NCBI RefSeq assembly: GCF_049800955.1
Contig: NZ_JBNAGA010000001.1
Coordinates: forward strand, 1,860,001 to 1,924,000
Direction of reading: 5' to 3'
Length of the DNA stretch: 64,000 nucleotides
Source: JAKVBH01 sp049800955
GTDB lineage: Bacteria; Pseudomonadota; Alphaproteobacteria; Rhodobacterales; Rhodobacteraceae
The position numbers were made by a program, and so were the translations under genes. The first letter of the stretch is position 1. Each line of letters begins with the position of its first letter. The notes under the pieces are model-generated. The model had not been told where the DNA came from, ran no database searches, and was given only the letters and a program-made list of their open reading frames with translations. Shown here piece by piece: positions 28,038 to 36,595 of this stretch.

Positions 28038-29219
28038 ATGTCGAGAACGCAGACAACCTTTGCGCCCCCTGTCATGGAAGCGCGCCGCTGGATAGCGGGC
28101 AAGACTTTCCCCGCAGACAGGCCGCTGCTGAACGTCAGTCAGGCTGCGCCGGTTGATCCACCGCCCCCGCCCCTGCAGGACGCAATGGCGCGCGCCTTGC
28201 GCGAGCCGGACACACATCTCTACGGACCCGTGCTGGGCCTGCCCGCACTTCGCGCGGAGGTCGCCACACAATGGAGCACGGCTTACGGCGCGGAGATCGC
28301 GGCTGAGACTGTGGGCATCACATCGGGCTGCAATCAGGCCTTTGCCGCCAGCATTTCCGCTCTGTGCTCGGAGGGTGACGAGGTCATTCTGCCCACGCCT
28401 TGGTATTTCAACCACAAAATGTGGCTCGATATGGCGGGCGTGCGCGCTGTGCCTTTGGTCTGCGGGCCAGATATGTTGCCCGGCGTTGACGATGCTGCGG
28501 CGCTGATCACCGAACGGACGCGGGCGATCGCGATCGTCTCGCCCAACAATCCGACGGGTACGGAATATCCCGCCACTCTTCTGGATGGGCTCTACGATCT
28601 CGCCGCACGTCACGGGCTGAAGCTGATCGTAGATGAGACCTACCGGGACTTTGACAGCCGCAGCGGCGCGCCGCACACTCTGTTCCAGCGCGAGATGTGG
28701 ACACAGGTTCTGGTCCAGCTCTACTCGTTCTCCAAAGCCTACCGGCTGACGGGGCACCGCGTGGGCGCGATGGTGGCAGCACCTGAACTGCTGGCAGAGG
28801 CGGAAAAGTTTCTCGATACGGTCACCATTTGCCCCTCGCAACTGGGCCAGAAGGCCGCGCTTTGGGGCATGCAAAAGCTGCAAGACTGGGTGTCAGGCGA
28901 ACGACAGGAAATCCTCGCGCGGAGCGATGCGATCAGAGCAGGCTTTTCTCCTCTGCACGCGCAAGGCTGGCGACTGGCCAGCGCTGGCGCGTATTTCGCC
29001 TGGATGGAGCATCCCTTTGATGTGCCTTCTGATGTGCTGGCCAAGCACCTGGTGAACGAGGCGCATATCCTGGCGCTCCCGGGCACGATGTTTTGCCCCC
29101 TAGGCGATCCACGCGGGCCAAAAGGATTGCGCATCGCCTTTGCAAATATCGACGCGGAGGGCATCAAAACCCTGTATGAGCGCCTGCAAGCGCTTGCCCC
29201 TCCGCCCGCGCCCGCTTAG
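28038..29219 (+). CDS. Class I/II PLP-dependent aminotransferase
   Basis: A 393-residue aminotransferase. The Schiff-base lysine is Lys233 in YSFSKAYRLTGHRVG. Other fold I blocks are TSGCNQAF, SPNNPTGTEYP and the IVDETYRDF segment with the pyridine-ring Asp. The ATG at 28038 is chosen because AAGGA lies 9 bases upstream; the ATG at 28029 touches that site. The substrate is not predictable, but the short SFSKAYRLTG block is common in aspartate/aromatic-type enzymes of this class. Confidence 0.85.
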   Translation: MSRTQTTFAPPVMEARRWIAGKTFPADRPLLNVSQAAPVDPPPPPLQDAMARALREPDTHLYGPVLGLPALRAEVATQWSTAYGAEIAAETVGITSGCNQAFAASISALCSEGDEVILPTPWYFNHKMWLDMAGVRAVPLVCGPDMLPGVDDAAALITERTRAIAIVSPNNPTGTEYPATLLDGLYDLAARHGLKLIVDETYRDFDSRSGAPHTLFQREMWTQVLVQLYSFSKAYRLTGHRVGAMVAAPELLAEAEKFLDTVTICPSQLGQKAALWGMQKLQDWVSGERQEILARSDAIRAGFSPLHAQGWRLASAGAYFAWMEHPFDVPSDVLAKHLVNEAHILALPGTMFCPLGDPRGPKGLRIAFANIDAEGIKTLYERLQALAPPPAPA

Positions 29220-29249
29220 ACAGTTGCCACCACAGGCAGAGGGATCACC

Positions 29250-31100
29250 ATGGCGGGCAAAACTGGCGGTATCGGCAAGACATTCGTCTGGATTTTGATG
29301 GGTCTTCTTTTTGTGGGTCTTGCGGGTTTTGGCGCGACCAATCTCTCGGGCACAGTGCGCACCGTGGGGTCGGTCGGAGATGAAGTCATCACAGTCGATG
29401 ATTACGCCCGCGCCGTGCAGCAGGAGCTGCGCACGCTTTCCGCGCAGGCCGGACAGGCCGTGAGCTTTCGCGATCTCCAACAGGCTGGTGTGATTGATCG
29501 CATCATCAGCCAGCTTGTGACGACCGCCGCTCTCGACAATGAAGCCCGCGAGATGGGGATTTCCATCTCCGATGAACGCTTGGGCCGCGAGATCGTGGGC
29601 TTGAGCGCCTTTCAGGGCATCGATGGACAGTTTGACCGCGAAGCCTATTCGCTCGCGCTGCAAAACAACGGGTTTTCCGAGGCCGAATTCGAGGAAGACC
29701 TGCGCAACGAGACCGCGCGCACGATCCTGCAAGGCGCTGTGATCAGCGGCAACACCATGCCGGATGTCTTCACGACGACGCTGTTGGACTACGTGGCAGA
29801 GACACGCGACTTCACCTTTGCGCGGCTGACAGATGACGTTTTGCAAGAGCCGGTTCCCGCGCCGACGGATGCCGAAATGGCCGCCTTCCACGGCGCCAAT
29901 ACAGCGCTCTACACCGTGCCCGAGACGCGCGTGTTGACCTATGCCTGGCTGACCCCGGAGATGCTGATCGATACGGTCGAGATCGACGAGGCGACGTTGC
30001 GCGCGGAATACGAGGCCAACCGCAGCCAATACGTGCAGCCCGAACGCCGTCTGGTCGAACGCCTGGTCATGCCTGATGCCGCCGCTGCCGATGCGGCCCG
30101 CGCACAGATCGACACGGGCGAGACCACCTTTGAGGCCGTTGTCGAGAGCCGCGATCTCACCTTGGCGGATGTCGATCTGGGCGATGTCACACGGGATACA
30201 TTGGGCGATGCCGCGGCGGCTGTTTTCGATGCTGACGAAGGTCAGGTTGTTGGGCCATTCGACACGGATTTGGGCCCTGCCCTCTTTCGCATCAACGGCA
30301 TTCTGCCGGCCCAGGAGACATCTCTCGAAGAGGCCACCCCGCTCTTGCGCGAAGCGCTCGCACAGGATCGGGCGCGGCGCGCCGTCGAGGCGCTGGTGCA
30401 GGATCTTGACGACTTGCTGGCCGGGGGCGCCACCCTCGAGCAGCTTTCGCAAGAGACCGATATGGAATTCGGCAAGATCAATTGGACGACCGCGACCGCC
30501 GACGGGATCGCGGCCTATGATGCCTTCCGCGCCGCAGCATTGAGCGTGACGGAAGATGATTTCCCGGAAATTCTGGCGCTTGGTGATGGTGGTGTCTTTG
30601 CGATGCGTCTGGATGAGATCATCCCGCCACGGCCCCAAACTCTGGATGAGGTGCGCGAACGTGTCTTCGAGGATTGGACGATTGAGGCCACGCGCAACGA
30701 GGTTCTCGAAGAGGCCGAACGCATGGCAGGCCTGCTCTCCGAAGGGCGCAGCTTCGAAGCGCTCGGGCTCGAGCCTCTGGCGCGCCGCGACCAGACCCGG
30801 CGCGGCCTGCTCATCGATCTGCCTGCAGAGACGCTCGTGGACGTGTTTGCGCTCGAGAACGGCGGGACAACGGCAATCCCCGGTGAGGGCACGGAAGCGA
30901 TTGTGATCCGCCTCGATGCCATCAATGCGCCCGACCGCGCGGACGGCGACACCGCCGAACTCGCCACGGCCCTACAGCAACAAAGCGAAGGCTCCATCGC
31001 GCAGGACCTCTTCCAAGCACTCGCCCGCGACATTCAACAGCGCGCCGGGTTGCAGATTGATCAGCAGGCGCTCAACGCCGTCAACGTGAACTTCCAATAA
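29250..31100 (+). CDS. ppiD: PpiD/SurA-type periplasmic peptidyl-prolyl isomerase
   Basis: A 616-residue inner-membrane-anchored folding factor. The transmembrane helix is at about 11-31; the rest is periplasmic. The N-terminal SurA_N-like region contains VGDEVITVDDYARAV and DRIISQLVTTAALDNEA. The PPIC-type parvulin region lies around 240-380 (TRVLTYAWLTPEML, then the GQVVGPFDTDLGPALFRI strand). It assists outer-membrane protein folding. It is 16 bases upstream of trpE on the same strand, an order I recall from other Rhodobacteraceae. Confidence 0.85.
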   Translation: MAGKTGGIGKTFVWILMGLLFVGLAGFGATNLSGTVRTVGSVGDEVITVDDYARAVQQELRTLSAQAGQAVSFRDLQQAGVIDRIISQLVTTAALDNEAREMGISISDERLGREIVGLSAFQGIDGQFDREAYSLALQNNGFSEAEFEEDLRNETARTILQGAVISGNTMPDVFTTTLLDYVAETRDFTFARLTDDVLQEPVPAPTDAEMAAFHGANTALYTVPETRVLTYAWLTPEMLIDTVEIDEATLRAEYEANRSQYVQPERRLVERLVMPDAAAADAARAQIDTGETTFEAVVESRDLTLADVDLGDVTRDTLGDAAAAVFDADEGQVVGPFDTDLGPALFRINGILPAQETSLEEATPLLREALAQDRARRAVEALVQDLDDLLAGGATLEQLSQETDMEFGKINWTTATADGIAAYDAFRAAALSVTEDDFPEILALGDGGVFAMRLDEIIPPRPQTLDEVRERVFEDWTIEATRNEVLEEAERMAGLLSEGRSFEALGLEPLARRDQTRRGLLIDLPAETLVDVFALENGGTTAIPGEGTEAIVIRLDAINAPDRADGDTAELATALQQQSEGSIAQDLFQALARDIQQRAGLQIDQQALNAVNVNFQ

Positions 31101-31116
31101 GCAAAGATCAGACGCC

Positions 31117-32628
31117 ATGGCCTTGACCCCTTCTTTTGATGCCTTCAGCGAAGGCTACGACGCGGGTCGCAATCAGGTGGTCTATACCCGTCTGGCCGCC
31201 GATCTGGACACGCCGGTCTCGCTGATGCTCAAGCTCACCGGGGCCAAGCGCGATGCCTTCGTGCTGGAATCCGTGACAGGCGGTGAAGTCCGTGGCCGCT
31301 ATTCGATCATCGGCATGAAGCCCGACCTGATCTGGCAGTGCCACGGGGACGCGGCACGCGTGAACCGGCAGGCGCGTTTTGATGGCGATGCCTTTGAGGA
31401 CGACGCACGCTCGCCGCTGGAGAGCCTGCGCGCGCTGATTTCGGAAAGCCATATCGATCTGCCTGCCGAGCTGCCGCAGGCTTCTGCCGGGCTCTTTGGG
31501 TATCTGGGCTATGACATGATCCGGCTGGTCGAGCATCTGCCGGATATGAACCCCGATACGCTTGGCCTGCCGGATGCGGTGATGATGCGCCCGACGGTTG
31601 TGGCCGTGCTCGATGGGGTGAAGGGCGAAGTGATCATAGTCTCGCCCGTCTGGGCCAATGACGGGCAATCGGCCCGCGCGGCTTATGCGCAGGCCGCCGA
31701 GCGCGTGATGGATGCGGTGCGTGATCTGGAGCGGCCGATGCCCACCGAGACGCGCGATCTGGGCGAAGCGGTGGACCTGCCCGACGCGGTGTCCAACTTC
31801 ACGCCCGAGGGCTTCATGGCGGCCGTGGAGACCGCCAAGGATTACATCCGCGCGGGCGATATCTTTCAGGTCGTGCCCTCCCAGCGCTGGCGGCAGGACT
31901 TTCCCCTGCCCCCCTTCGCGCTCTACCGCTCGCTGCGGCGCACGAACCCTTCGCCGTTTATGTTCTACTTCAACTTCGGCGGGTTTCAGGTTGTGGGCGC
32001 GAGTCCGGAGATCCTCGTGCGTGTCTTTGGCAATGAAGTCACCGTGCGGCCCATCGCGGGCACACGGCCCAGAGGCGCGACGCCAGAGGAAGACAATGCG
32101 CTGGCCGCCGATCTTCTGGCGGATGAGAAAGAGTTGGCAGAACACCTGATGCTGCTCGATCTGGGTCGCAACGATGCGGGCCGGGTCTCCAAGATCGGGA
32201 CCGTGCGCCCAACGGAAGAATTCATCATCGAGCGCTATTCCCACGTGATGCATATCGTCTCCAACGTGGTGGGCGAGCTGTCGGAGGACGAGGACGCGCT
32301 CTCTGCCTTCCTTGCAGGCATGCCCGCGGGTACCGTCTCAGGTGCCCCCAAGGTGCGCGCCATGGAGATCATCGACGAGCTGGAGCCCGAAAAGCGGGGC
32401 ATCTACGGCGGCGGCGTGGGCTATTTCTCGGCGGGCGGTGATATGGACATGTGCATCGCCCTGCGCACGGCCGTGGTCAAGGATGAGACGCTCTACATTC
32501 AGGCCGGTGCCGGGATCGTCTACGATTCTGTCCCGCTCTCCGAGCATGAAGAATGCGTCGCCAAGTCCCGCGCCATCCGCGCCGCCGCTCTGGATGCCGC
32601 CCGGTTTGTGGGTTCGGGGAACCAGTGA
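31117..32628 (+). CDS. trpE: Anthranilate synthase component I
   Basis: A 503-residue enzyme that turns chorismate into anthranilate with TrpG glutaminase. The chorismate-binding domain has the typical RPIAGTRPRGATPEEDN, LLDLGRNDAGRVS and GGGVGYFSAGGDMDM blocks. The N-terminal regulatory domain has the LLES-type tryptophan loop (FVLESVTGGEVRGRYSIIG). The next gene is not trpG; trpG, trpD and trpC are absent, so the trp cluster is split here. Confidence 0.96.
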   Translation: MALTPSFDAFSEGYDAGRNQVVYTRLAADLDTPVSLMLKLTGAKRDAFVLESVTGGEVRGRYSIIGMKPDLIWQCHGDAARVNRQARFDGDAFEDDARSPLESLRALISESHIDLPAELPQASAGLFGYLGYDMIRLVEHLPDMNPDTLGLPDAVMMRPTVVAVLDGVKGEVIIVSPVWANDGQSARAAYAQAAERVMDAVRDLERPMPTETRDLGEAVDLPDAVSNFTPEGFMAAVETAKDYIRAGDIFQVVPSQRWRQDFPLPPFALYRSLRRTNPSPFMFYFNFGGFQVVGASPEILVRVFGNEVTVRPIAGTRPRGATPEEDNALAADLLADEKELAEHLMLLDLGRNDAGRVSKIGTVRPTEEFIIERYSHVMHIVSNVVGELSEDEDALSAFLAGMPAGTVSGAPKVRAMEIIDELEPEKRGIYGGGVGYFSAGGDMDMCIALRTAVVKDETLYIQAGAGIVYDSVPLSEHEECVAKSRAIRAAALDAARFVGSGNQ

Positions 32629-32848
32629 GCTGCGCAACATGTGCCCGTTTGGTTACGGTGCAGCCGGTCTACGCATTAGTGGCCAAAGAAGACCGCCGAT
32701 GTGTCTTGAGCCCATTCCGTGCTTGGTTCGACTGTCTGCTTTGAGCCCAAAGTCACCGATGCTGCGCGCCCGACCAGCGTCCGCTTTTGACCATTGACAT
32801 ATTCCCTGAACGAGCGGTCAATGAACGGGATGGTATTTTGAAAAGACT
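32629..32848. other. AT-richer gap between trpE and the nitronate monooxygenase, with palindrome-like debris
   Basis: No gene is visible. It contains CTTTG-AGCC-CAAAG, a short inverted repeat near 32738-32752, and the inverted pair CATTGAC (32792-32798) / GTCAATG (32817-32823). Similar 'CCGCTTT' words recur in the gap after the nitronate monooxygenase. This could be the remains of a mobile or repetitive element; no transposase or clear end sequence is visible. Confidence 0.4.
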
Positions 32849-33841
32849 ATGAAGATGCACCTTTGGGAAGTCCTAGGCATTGAAAAGCCCATATTGTCTG
32901 CGCCGATGGCGGGAGCCGCAGGGCCCGACTTGGTCGCCGCAGTCTGTAATGCGGGCGGATACGGTGTCATACCACTTTGGGGCAAATCGAAAGAGCAAGT
33001 CGGTGCGGGCATAGACGAGCTTCGGGAACTGACGGATAGGAACTTCGCAGTCAATCTGAACCTGTCATTCCCGTACGAGGATCAGTTGGAGATGTGCATC
33101 GCCAAGGGCGTGCATGGCGTGTCTTTATTTTGGGGGATGGAACCGTCAGCTATTGAACGCGCAAAAGCGGGTGGTCTGACTGTGTTATCCAGTGTTGGGA
33201 CTGCCGAGGAAGCACGAACGGCGGCGAACGCTGGTGCGGACGTGATTGTCGCTCAAGGATGGGAAGCTGGCGGCCATGTCTGGGGCAAAGTGTCGACGTT
33301 TGCACTGGTACCAGCTGTCGTTGATGCGGTTGACGTCCCGGTTGTCGCTGCGGGCGGTATCGCTGACGGGCGCGGGATGGCGGCCGCCATGATGCTCGGC
33401 GCATCAGGCGTCTGGATCGGGACGCGATTTTTGGCAAGTTCTGAGGCGACAATCCACGATGTCTATCGAAATCGAATTCTGCAGGCTTCGGAGGCTGACA
33501 CGCAGTGGGCACATAATCTTTATGATGTTGCTTGGCCGGATGCGCCTCATCGAGCCCTAACCAATTCGACGTCCCAAGATTGGATTGACAAGGGGTGTTC
33601 CGCACCCGGAAAACGGCCAAATGAAGGAGAGCAGATTGGGCAACGTCCCAATGGTGATCCAGTAGTCCGTTATCAAAGCTACACACCTCTGCCTGAGACA
33701 TCTGGCGACGTCGAGGCGATGTCACTTTGGTCCGGACAGGGCGTCTCACTGGTGCGAGAGATAAAGTCTGCAGTCGACATTGTTGATGAGATCTACCAAA
33801 CTGCCAAAGGGCTGCTGAGCAGCGGACAAACTGCGCTTTAG
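32849..33841 (+). CDS. Nitronate monooxygenase (2-nitropropane dioxygenase-like)
   Basis: A 330-residue FMN TIM-barrel protein. It starts at the ATG at 32849 (an ATG at 32855 is also possible). The FMN-site blocks are ILSAPMAGAAGPDLVAAV, VIVAQGWEAGGHVWG and AAGGIADGRGMAAAMMLGA. The family oxidises nitronates and related compounds. Codon use is more AT-rich than the neighbours, and it lies where trp genes would be expected, suggesting acquisition by transfer. Confidence 0.85.
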   Translation: MKMHLWEVLGIEKPILSAPMAGAAGPDLVAAVCNAGGYGVIPLWGKSKEQVGAGIDELRELTDRNFAVNLNLSFPYEDQLEMCIAKGVHGVSLFWGMEPSAIERAKAGGLTVLSSVGTAEEARTAANAGADVIVAQGWEAGGHVWGKVSTFALVPAVVDAVDVPVVAAGGIADGRGMAAAMMLGASGVWIGTRFLASSEATIHDVYRNRILQASEADTQWAHNLYDVAWPDAPHRALTNSTSQDWIDKGCSAPGKRPNEGEQIGQRPNGDPVVRYQSYTPLPETSGDVEAMSLWSGQGVSLVREIKSAVDIVDEIYQTAKGLLSSGQTAL

Positions 33842-33982
33842 TTCTTGATCAACAGGTCACGCGCAGACGGCGAGATTATCTGGTGCTGTTTTTCAAAGCG
33901 GTCATTGGCGCAGTCGCAGCGAATTGGCGGCTTTGTCCGCAAACCCGACGCATAACGCCAACCAACCCGTAGATCCGCCGCC

Positions 33983-35191
33983 TCAAACCTTCCGCAGCGC
34001 GAGCACTGAATTCAGCCCACCAAAGGCAAAAGCATTGGAGAGCGCCACGGAGACGTCCGCCTCCCGCGCCTCATTCGGGACCACGTCGAGCGCGCATTCG
34101 GGGTCAGGCTCTTCATAGCCGATCGTGGGGGCGACCACCCCGTCGCGCAAGGCCATGATGCAGGCCAGCAGCTCCACAGCGCCCGTCCCGCCGATGCAAT
34201 GGCCGTGCATCGACTTGGTGGACGACATCATCAGCCGGTCCGCATGCGCGCCAAAGACATCCGCCACGGCGGCGCATTCGGTTTTGTCATTGGCCGCCGT
34301 GCCTGTGCCATGGGCATTGATGTAGCCCACCTCTTCGGGGTTGATTCCAGCGTCGGCGACGGCACCCGCGATGGCGCGCGCCGCGCCTTGCTTGGAGGGC
34401 ATGACGATGTCTGCGGCGTCCGACGACATGGCAAATCCGATCACTTCTGCAAGGATTTCGGCCCCGCGCGCCCGGGCATGCTCGTATTCCTCAAAGACGT
34501 AAATCGCGGCACCCTCGCCCTGCACCATGCCGTTGCGATTGGCGCTGAAGGGGCGGCAGGCGTCCTTGGACATCACGCGCAGACCTTCCCAGGCCTTCAC
34601 ACCGCCAAAGCACAACATGCTCTCGGAGCCGCCCGTGATCATCGCAAGGCTCATGCCGGAGCGGACCAGCTGAAAGGCCTGGCTCATGGCATGGTTGGAC
34701 GAGGCGCAGGCCGTTGAGACCGTGAAACTTGGTCCCTTGAGGTTGAACTCCATCGAGACATGGGAGGCGGCCGCGTTGTTCATCAGTTTCGGCACGACGA
34801 ACGGATGCACGCGGTTTTTGCCCTCCTCGTAGACCGTGCGGTAATTGTCATCGAGCGTGTTCATCCCCCCGCCCGAATTGCCGAGCACGACACCGGATTT
34901 CGCCGAAAGCTCGCCTGTGAATTGCAGCCCCGATTGCGCCAGCGCTTCGCGCGCGGCGATCAGCGTGAACTGGGTAAACCTGTCGTAGAGCGCCAATTGC
35001 TGGCGATTGAACCGCGCCTCGGGGTCATAGTCGCGCACCTGACCGCCGATCCGGATGGCCAGCCGGTCCACGTCGCGGATGGTGATCTCGCCTATGCCGC
35101 AACGCCCCTCGCGCATGGCCTCCAGCGTCGTGGGCACATCGCCGCCCAGAGCGTTGATAGTGCCCGCGCCGGTGATAACAACCCGTTTCAC
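33983..35191 (-). CDS. Beta-ketoacyl-ACP synthase (KAS II-type)
   Basis: A 402-residue thiolase-fold condensing enzyme. Catalytic Cys162 is in STACASSNHA, with the histidines in INAHGTGT and KSMHGHCIGG and the GGLNSVL C-terminal block. It extends acyl-ACP chains. It overlaps the acyl carrier protein gene by 4 bases and precedes it in reverse order from lpxD, so it is part of a dedicated acyl-modification operon rather than the main fab cluster. Confidence 0.9.
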   Translation of the reverse strand: MKRVVITGAGTINALGGDVPTTLEAMREGRCGIGEITIRDVDRLAIRIGGQVRDYDPEARFNRQQLALYDRFTQFTLIAAREALAQSGLQFTGELSAKSGVVLGNSGGGMNTLDDNYRTVYEEGKNRVHPFVVPKLMNNAAASHVSMEFNLKGPSFTVSTACASSNHAMSQAFQLVRSGMSLAMITGGSESMLCFGGVKAWEGLRVMSKDACRPFSANRNGMVQGEGAAIYVFEEYEHARARGAEILAEVIGFAMSSDAADIVMPSKQGAARAIAGAVADAGINPEEVGYINAHGTGTAANDKTECAAVADVFGAHADRLMMSSTKSMHGHCIGGTGAVELLACIMALRDGVVAPTIGYEEPDPECALDVVPNEAREADVSVALSNAFAFGGLNSVLALRKV

Positions 35192-35445
35192 GCGGCCTCA
35201 TCCACGAGCTTTTGCACGCCCGAGATCACCGATTTGACCGATGAGATGTCAAAGTCACTCTCGGAGGGATCATTGGCATTGAAGGGCACGGAGATGTCAA
35301 AAGCTTCCTCGATGGCAAAGATGCTCTCGACGAGGCCCAGACTGTCGATGCCCAGATCTTCCAGTGTATTGTCGTCGGACACGTCTTCGGGCTCAAGAAC
35401 CGCTTGTTCCGCGATGATCTCAATGACTTTGCTACGCACGTCCAT
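35188..35445 (-). CDS. Acyl carrier protein
   Basis: An 85-residue four-helix carrier with phosphopantetheine Ser35 in LGIDSLGLVE. The start at the ATG at 35445 is preferred to a GTG at 35457. It is more extended than the central AcpP at the C terminus. Its position between the KAS II-type gene and lpxD implies a specialised ACP; long-chain acyl transfer to lipid A-like molecules is a reasonable but unproven role. Confidence 0.88.
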   Translation of the reverse strand: MDVRSKVIEIIAEQAVLEPEDVSDDNTLEDLGIDSLGLVESIFAIEEAFDISVPFNANDPSESDFDISSVKSVISGVQKLVDEAA

Positions 35446-35477
35446 GGCGCACCCCACTGGTTTGACTTGGGGCTGAT

Positions 35478-36569
35478 TTAGTCACTGTCCCCGCCCTTGA
35501 AAACCGCCTTTTGCAAGGATGCGACGTCACGGAACAGGCGCGGCAGGCGGCGCAGCGCCTTGTAGGTTTCCATCTGGCTCGACATCTTCGTGGCCGGGTA
35601 GCCCAACATGACGCGGCCTGCGGGCACATTGGCCAAGACCTTCGTGGCCCCCCCGGTGATGGCGTTGTCACCAATAAAGACATTGTCCGACACGCCGGTC
35701 TGCCCGCCAAGAACCACATTGCGCCCCAGACGCGACGAGCCCGCGATGCCCACCTGCGCACAGATCAGGCAATCGTCCCCGATGATCACGTTATGGCCGA
35801 TCTGGGTCAGGTTATCGACCTTGACGCCGTGGCCAATGCGCGTGGCGCGCACGGTCCCGTTGTCGACGCAGACATTGGCGCCAAGCTCCACGTCATCGCC
35901 AATCTCGACACCGCCCAGCGAGTGGATCCGCGCCCAGCTTTGCCGCGTGATCTCGCCTTGATCGCCCAGTGTATCGCGCATCCGCTCGACGCCGCTTTCC
36001 TCAGGCGTCACGAAGGAAAACCCGTCGCCGCCCAGACGCACGCCCGGTTGCGCGATGAAGCCCGCGCCGATCTGCACGCCGCGCCCGATCGAGACATGTT
36101 CCCGCAGGTAAGCCCGCGCGCCCAGCTGGGCATCTGCGCCCACAAAACAGAGTGGCCCGATGACGGACCCCGCGCCAATCTTTGCGCGAGGACCGATGAT
36201 GGCACCGGGCCCGATCTGCGTCCCCTCGCCAATCTCCGCGCTCGGATCGAGGATCGCAGACGGATGCACACCCGGAGCAAACCCCTGCCCCGCATCCATC
36301 ATGGCGCTGAGGCCCGCCATGGCAAAACGCGGGCGGGGTGCTGTGATGGCAGCCTTGAGGCCCATCGCCTGCCAGTCTGCGCCATCCCAGAGCATGGCGG
36401 CCTGAGCGGCGCCTTCGCTGATCTGCTGGGCAAACTCTGGCTTCATGGCCAGCGCAAGATCGCTATCGCGCGCATCGGCAGGCTCCGCCACACCCTCAAT
36501 CGACACGTCAACGGCACCGAAGGCGTCCGCCCCCAGCGCCGCTGCAATCTCTTTCACCGTGTAGGCCAT
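35478..36569 (-). CDS. lpxD: UDP-3-O-acylglucosamine N-acyltransferase
   Basis: A 363-residue left-handed beta-helix acyltransferase. The N-terminal uridine-binding domain is followed by many hexapeptide repeats (IGEGTQIGPGAIIGP and on to about 330). The catalytic His is in QIGHNVIIGD. It adds an acyl chain from ACP to UDP-glucosamine acyl intermediates in lipid A synthesis. The genes usually next to lpxD (fabZ, lpxA) are absent; it sits with its own ACP and KAS. Confidence 0.9.
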   Translation of the reverse strand: MAYTVKEIAAALGADAFGAVDVSIEGVAEPADARDSDLALAMKPEFAQQISEGAAQAAMLWDGADWQAMGLKAAITAPRPRFAMAGLSAMMDAGQGFAPGVHPSAILDPSAEIGEGTQIGPGAIIGPRAKIGAGSVIGPLCFVGADAQLGARAYLREHVSIGRGVQIGAGFIAQPGVRLGGDGFSFVTPEESGVERMRDTLGDQGEITRQSWARIHSLGGVEIGDDVELGANVCVDNGTVRATRIGHGVKVDNLTQIGHNVIIGDDCLICAQVGIAGSSRLGRNVVLGGQTGVSDNVFIGDNAITGGATKVLANVPAGRVMLGYPATKMSSQMETYKALRRLPRLFRDVASLQKAVFKGGDSD

Positions 36570-36595
36570 GCCACCTCCGTTATTGGAGGCGAGGA

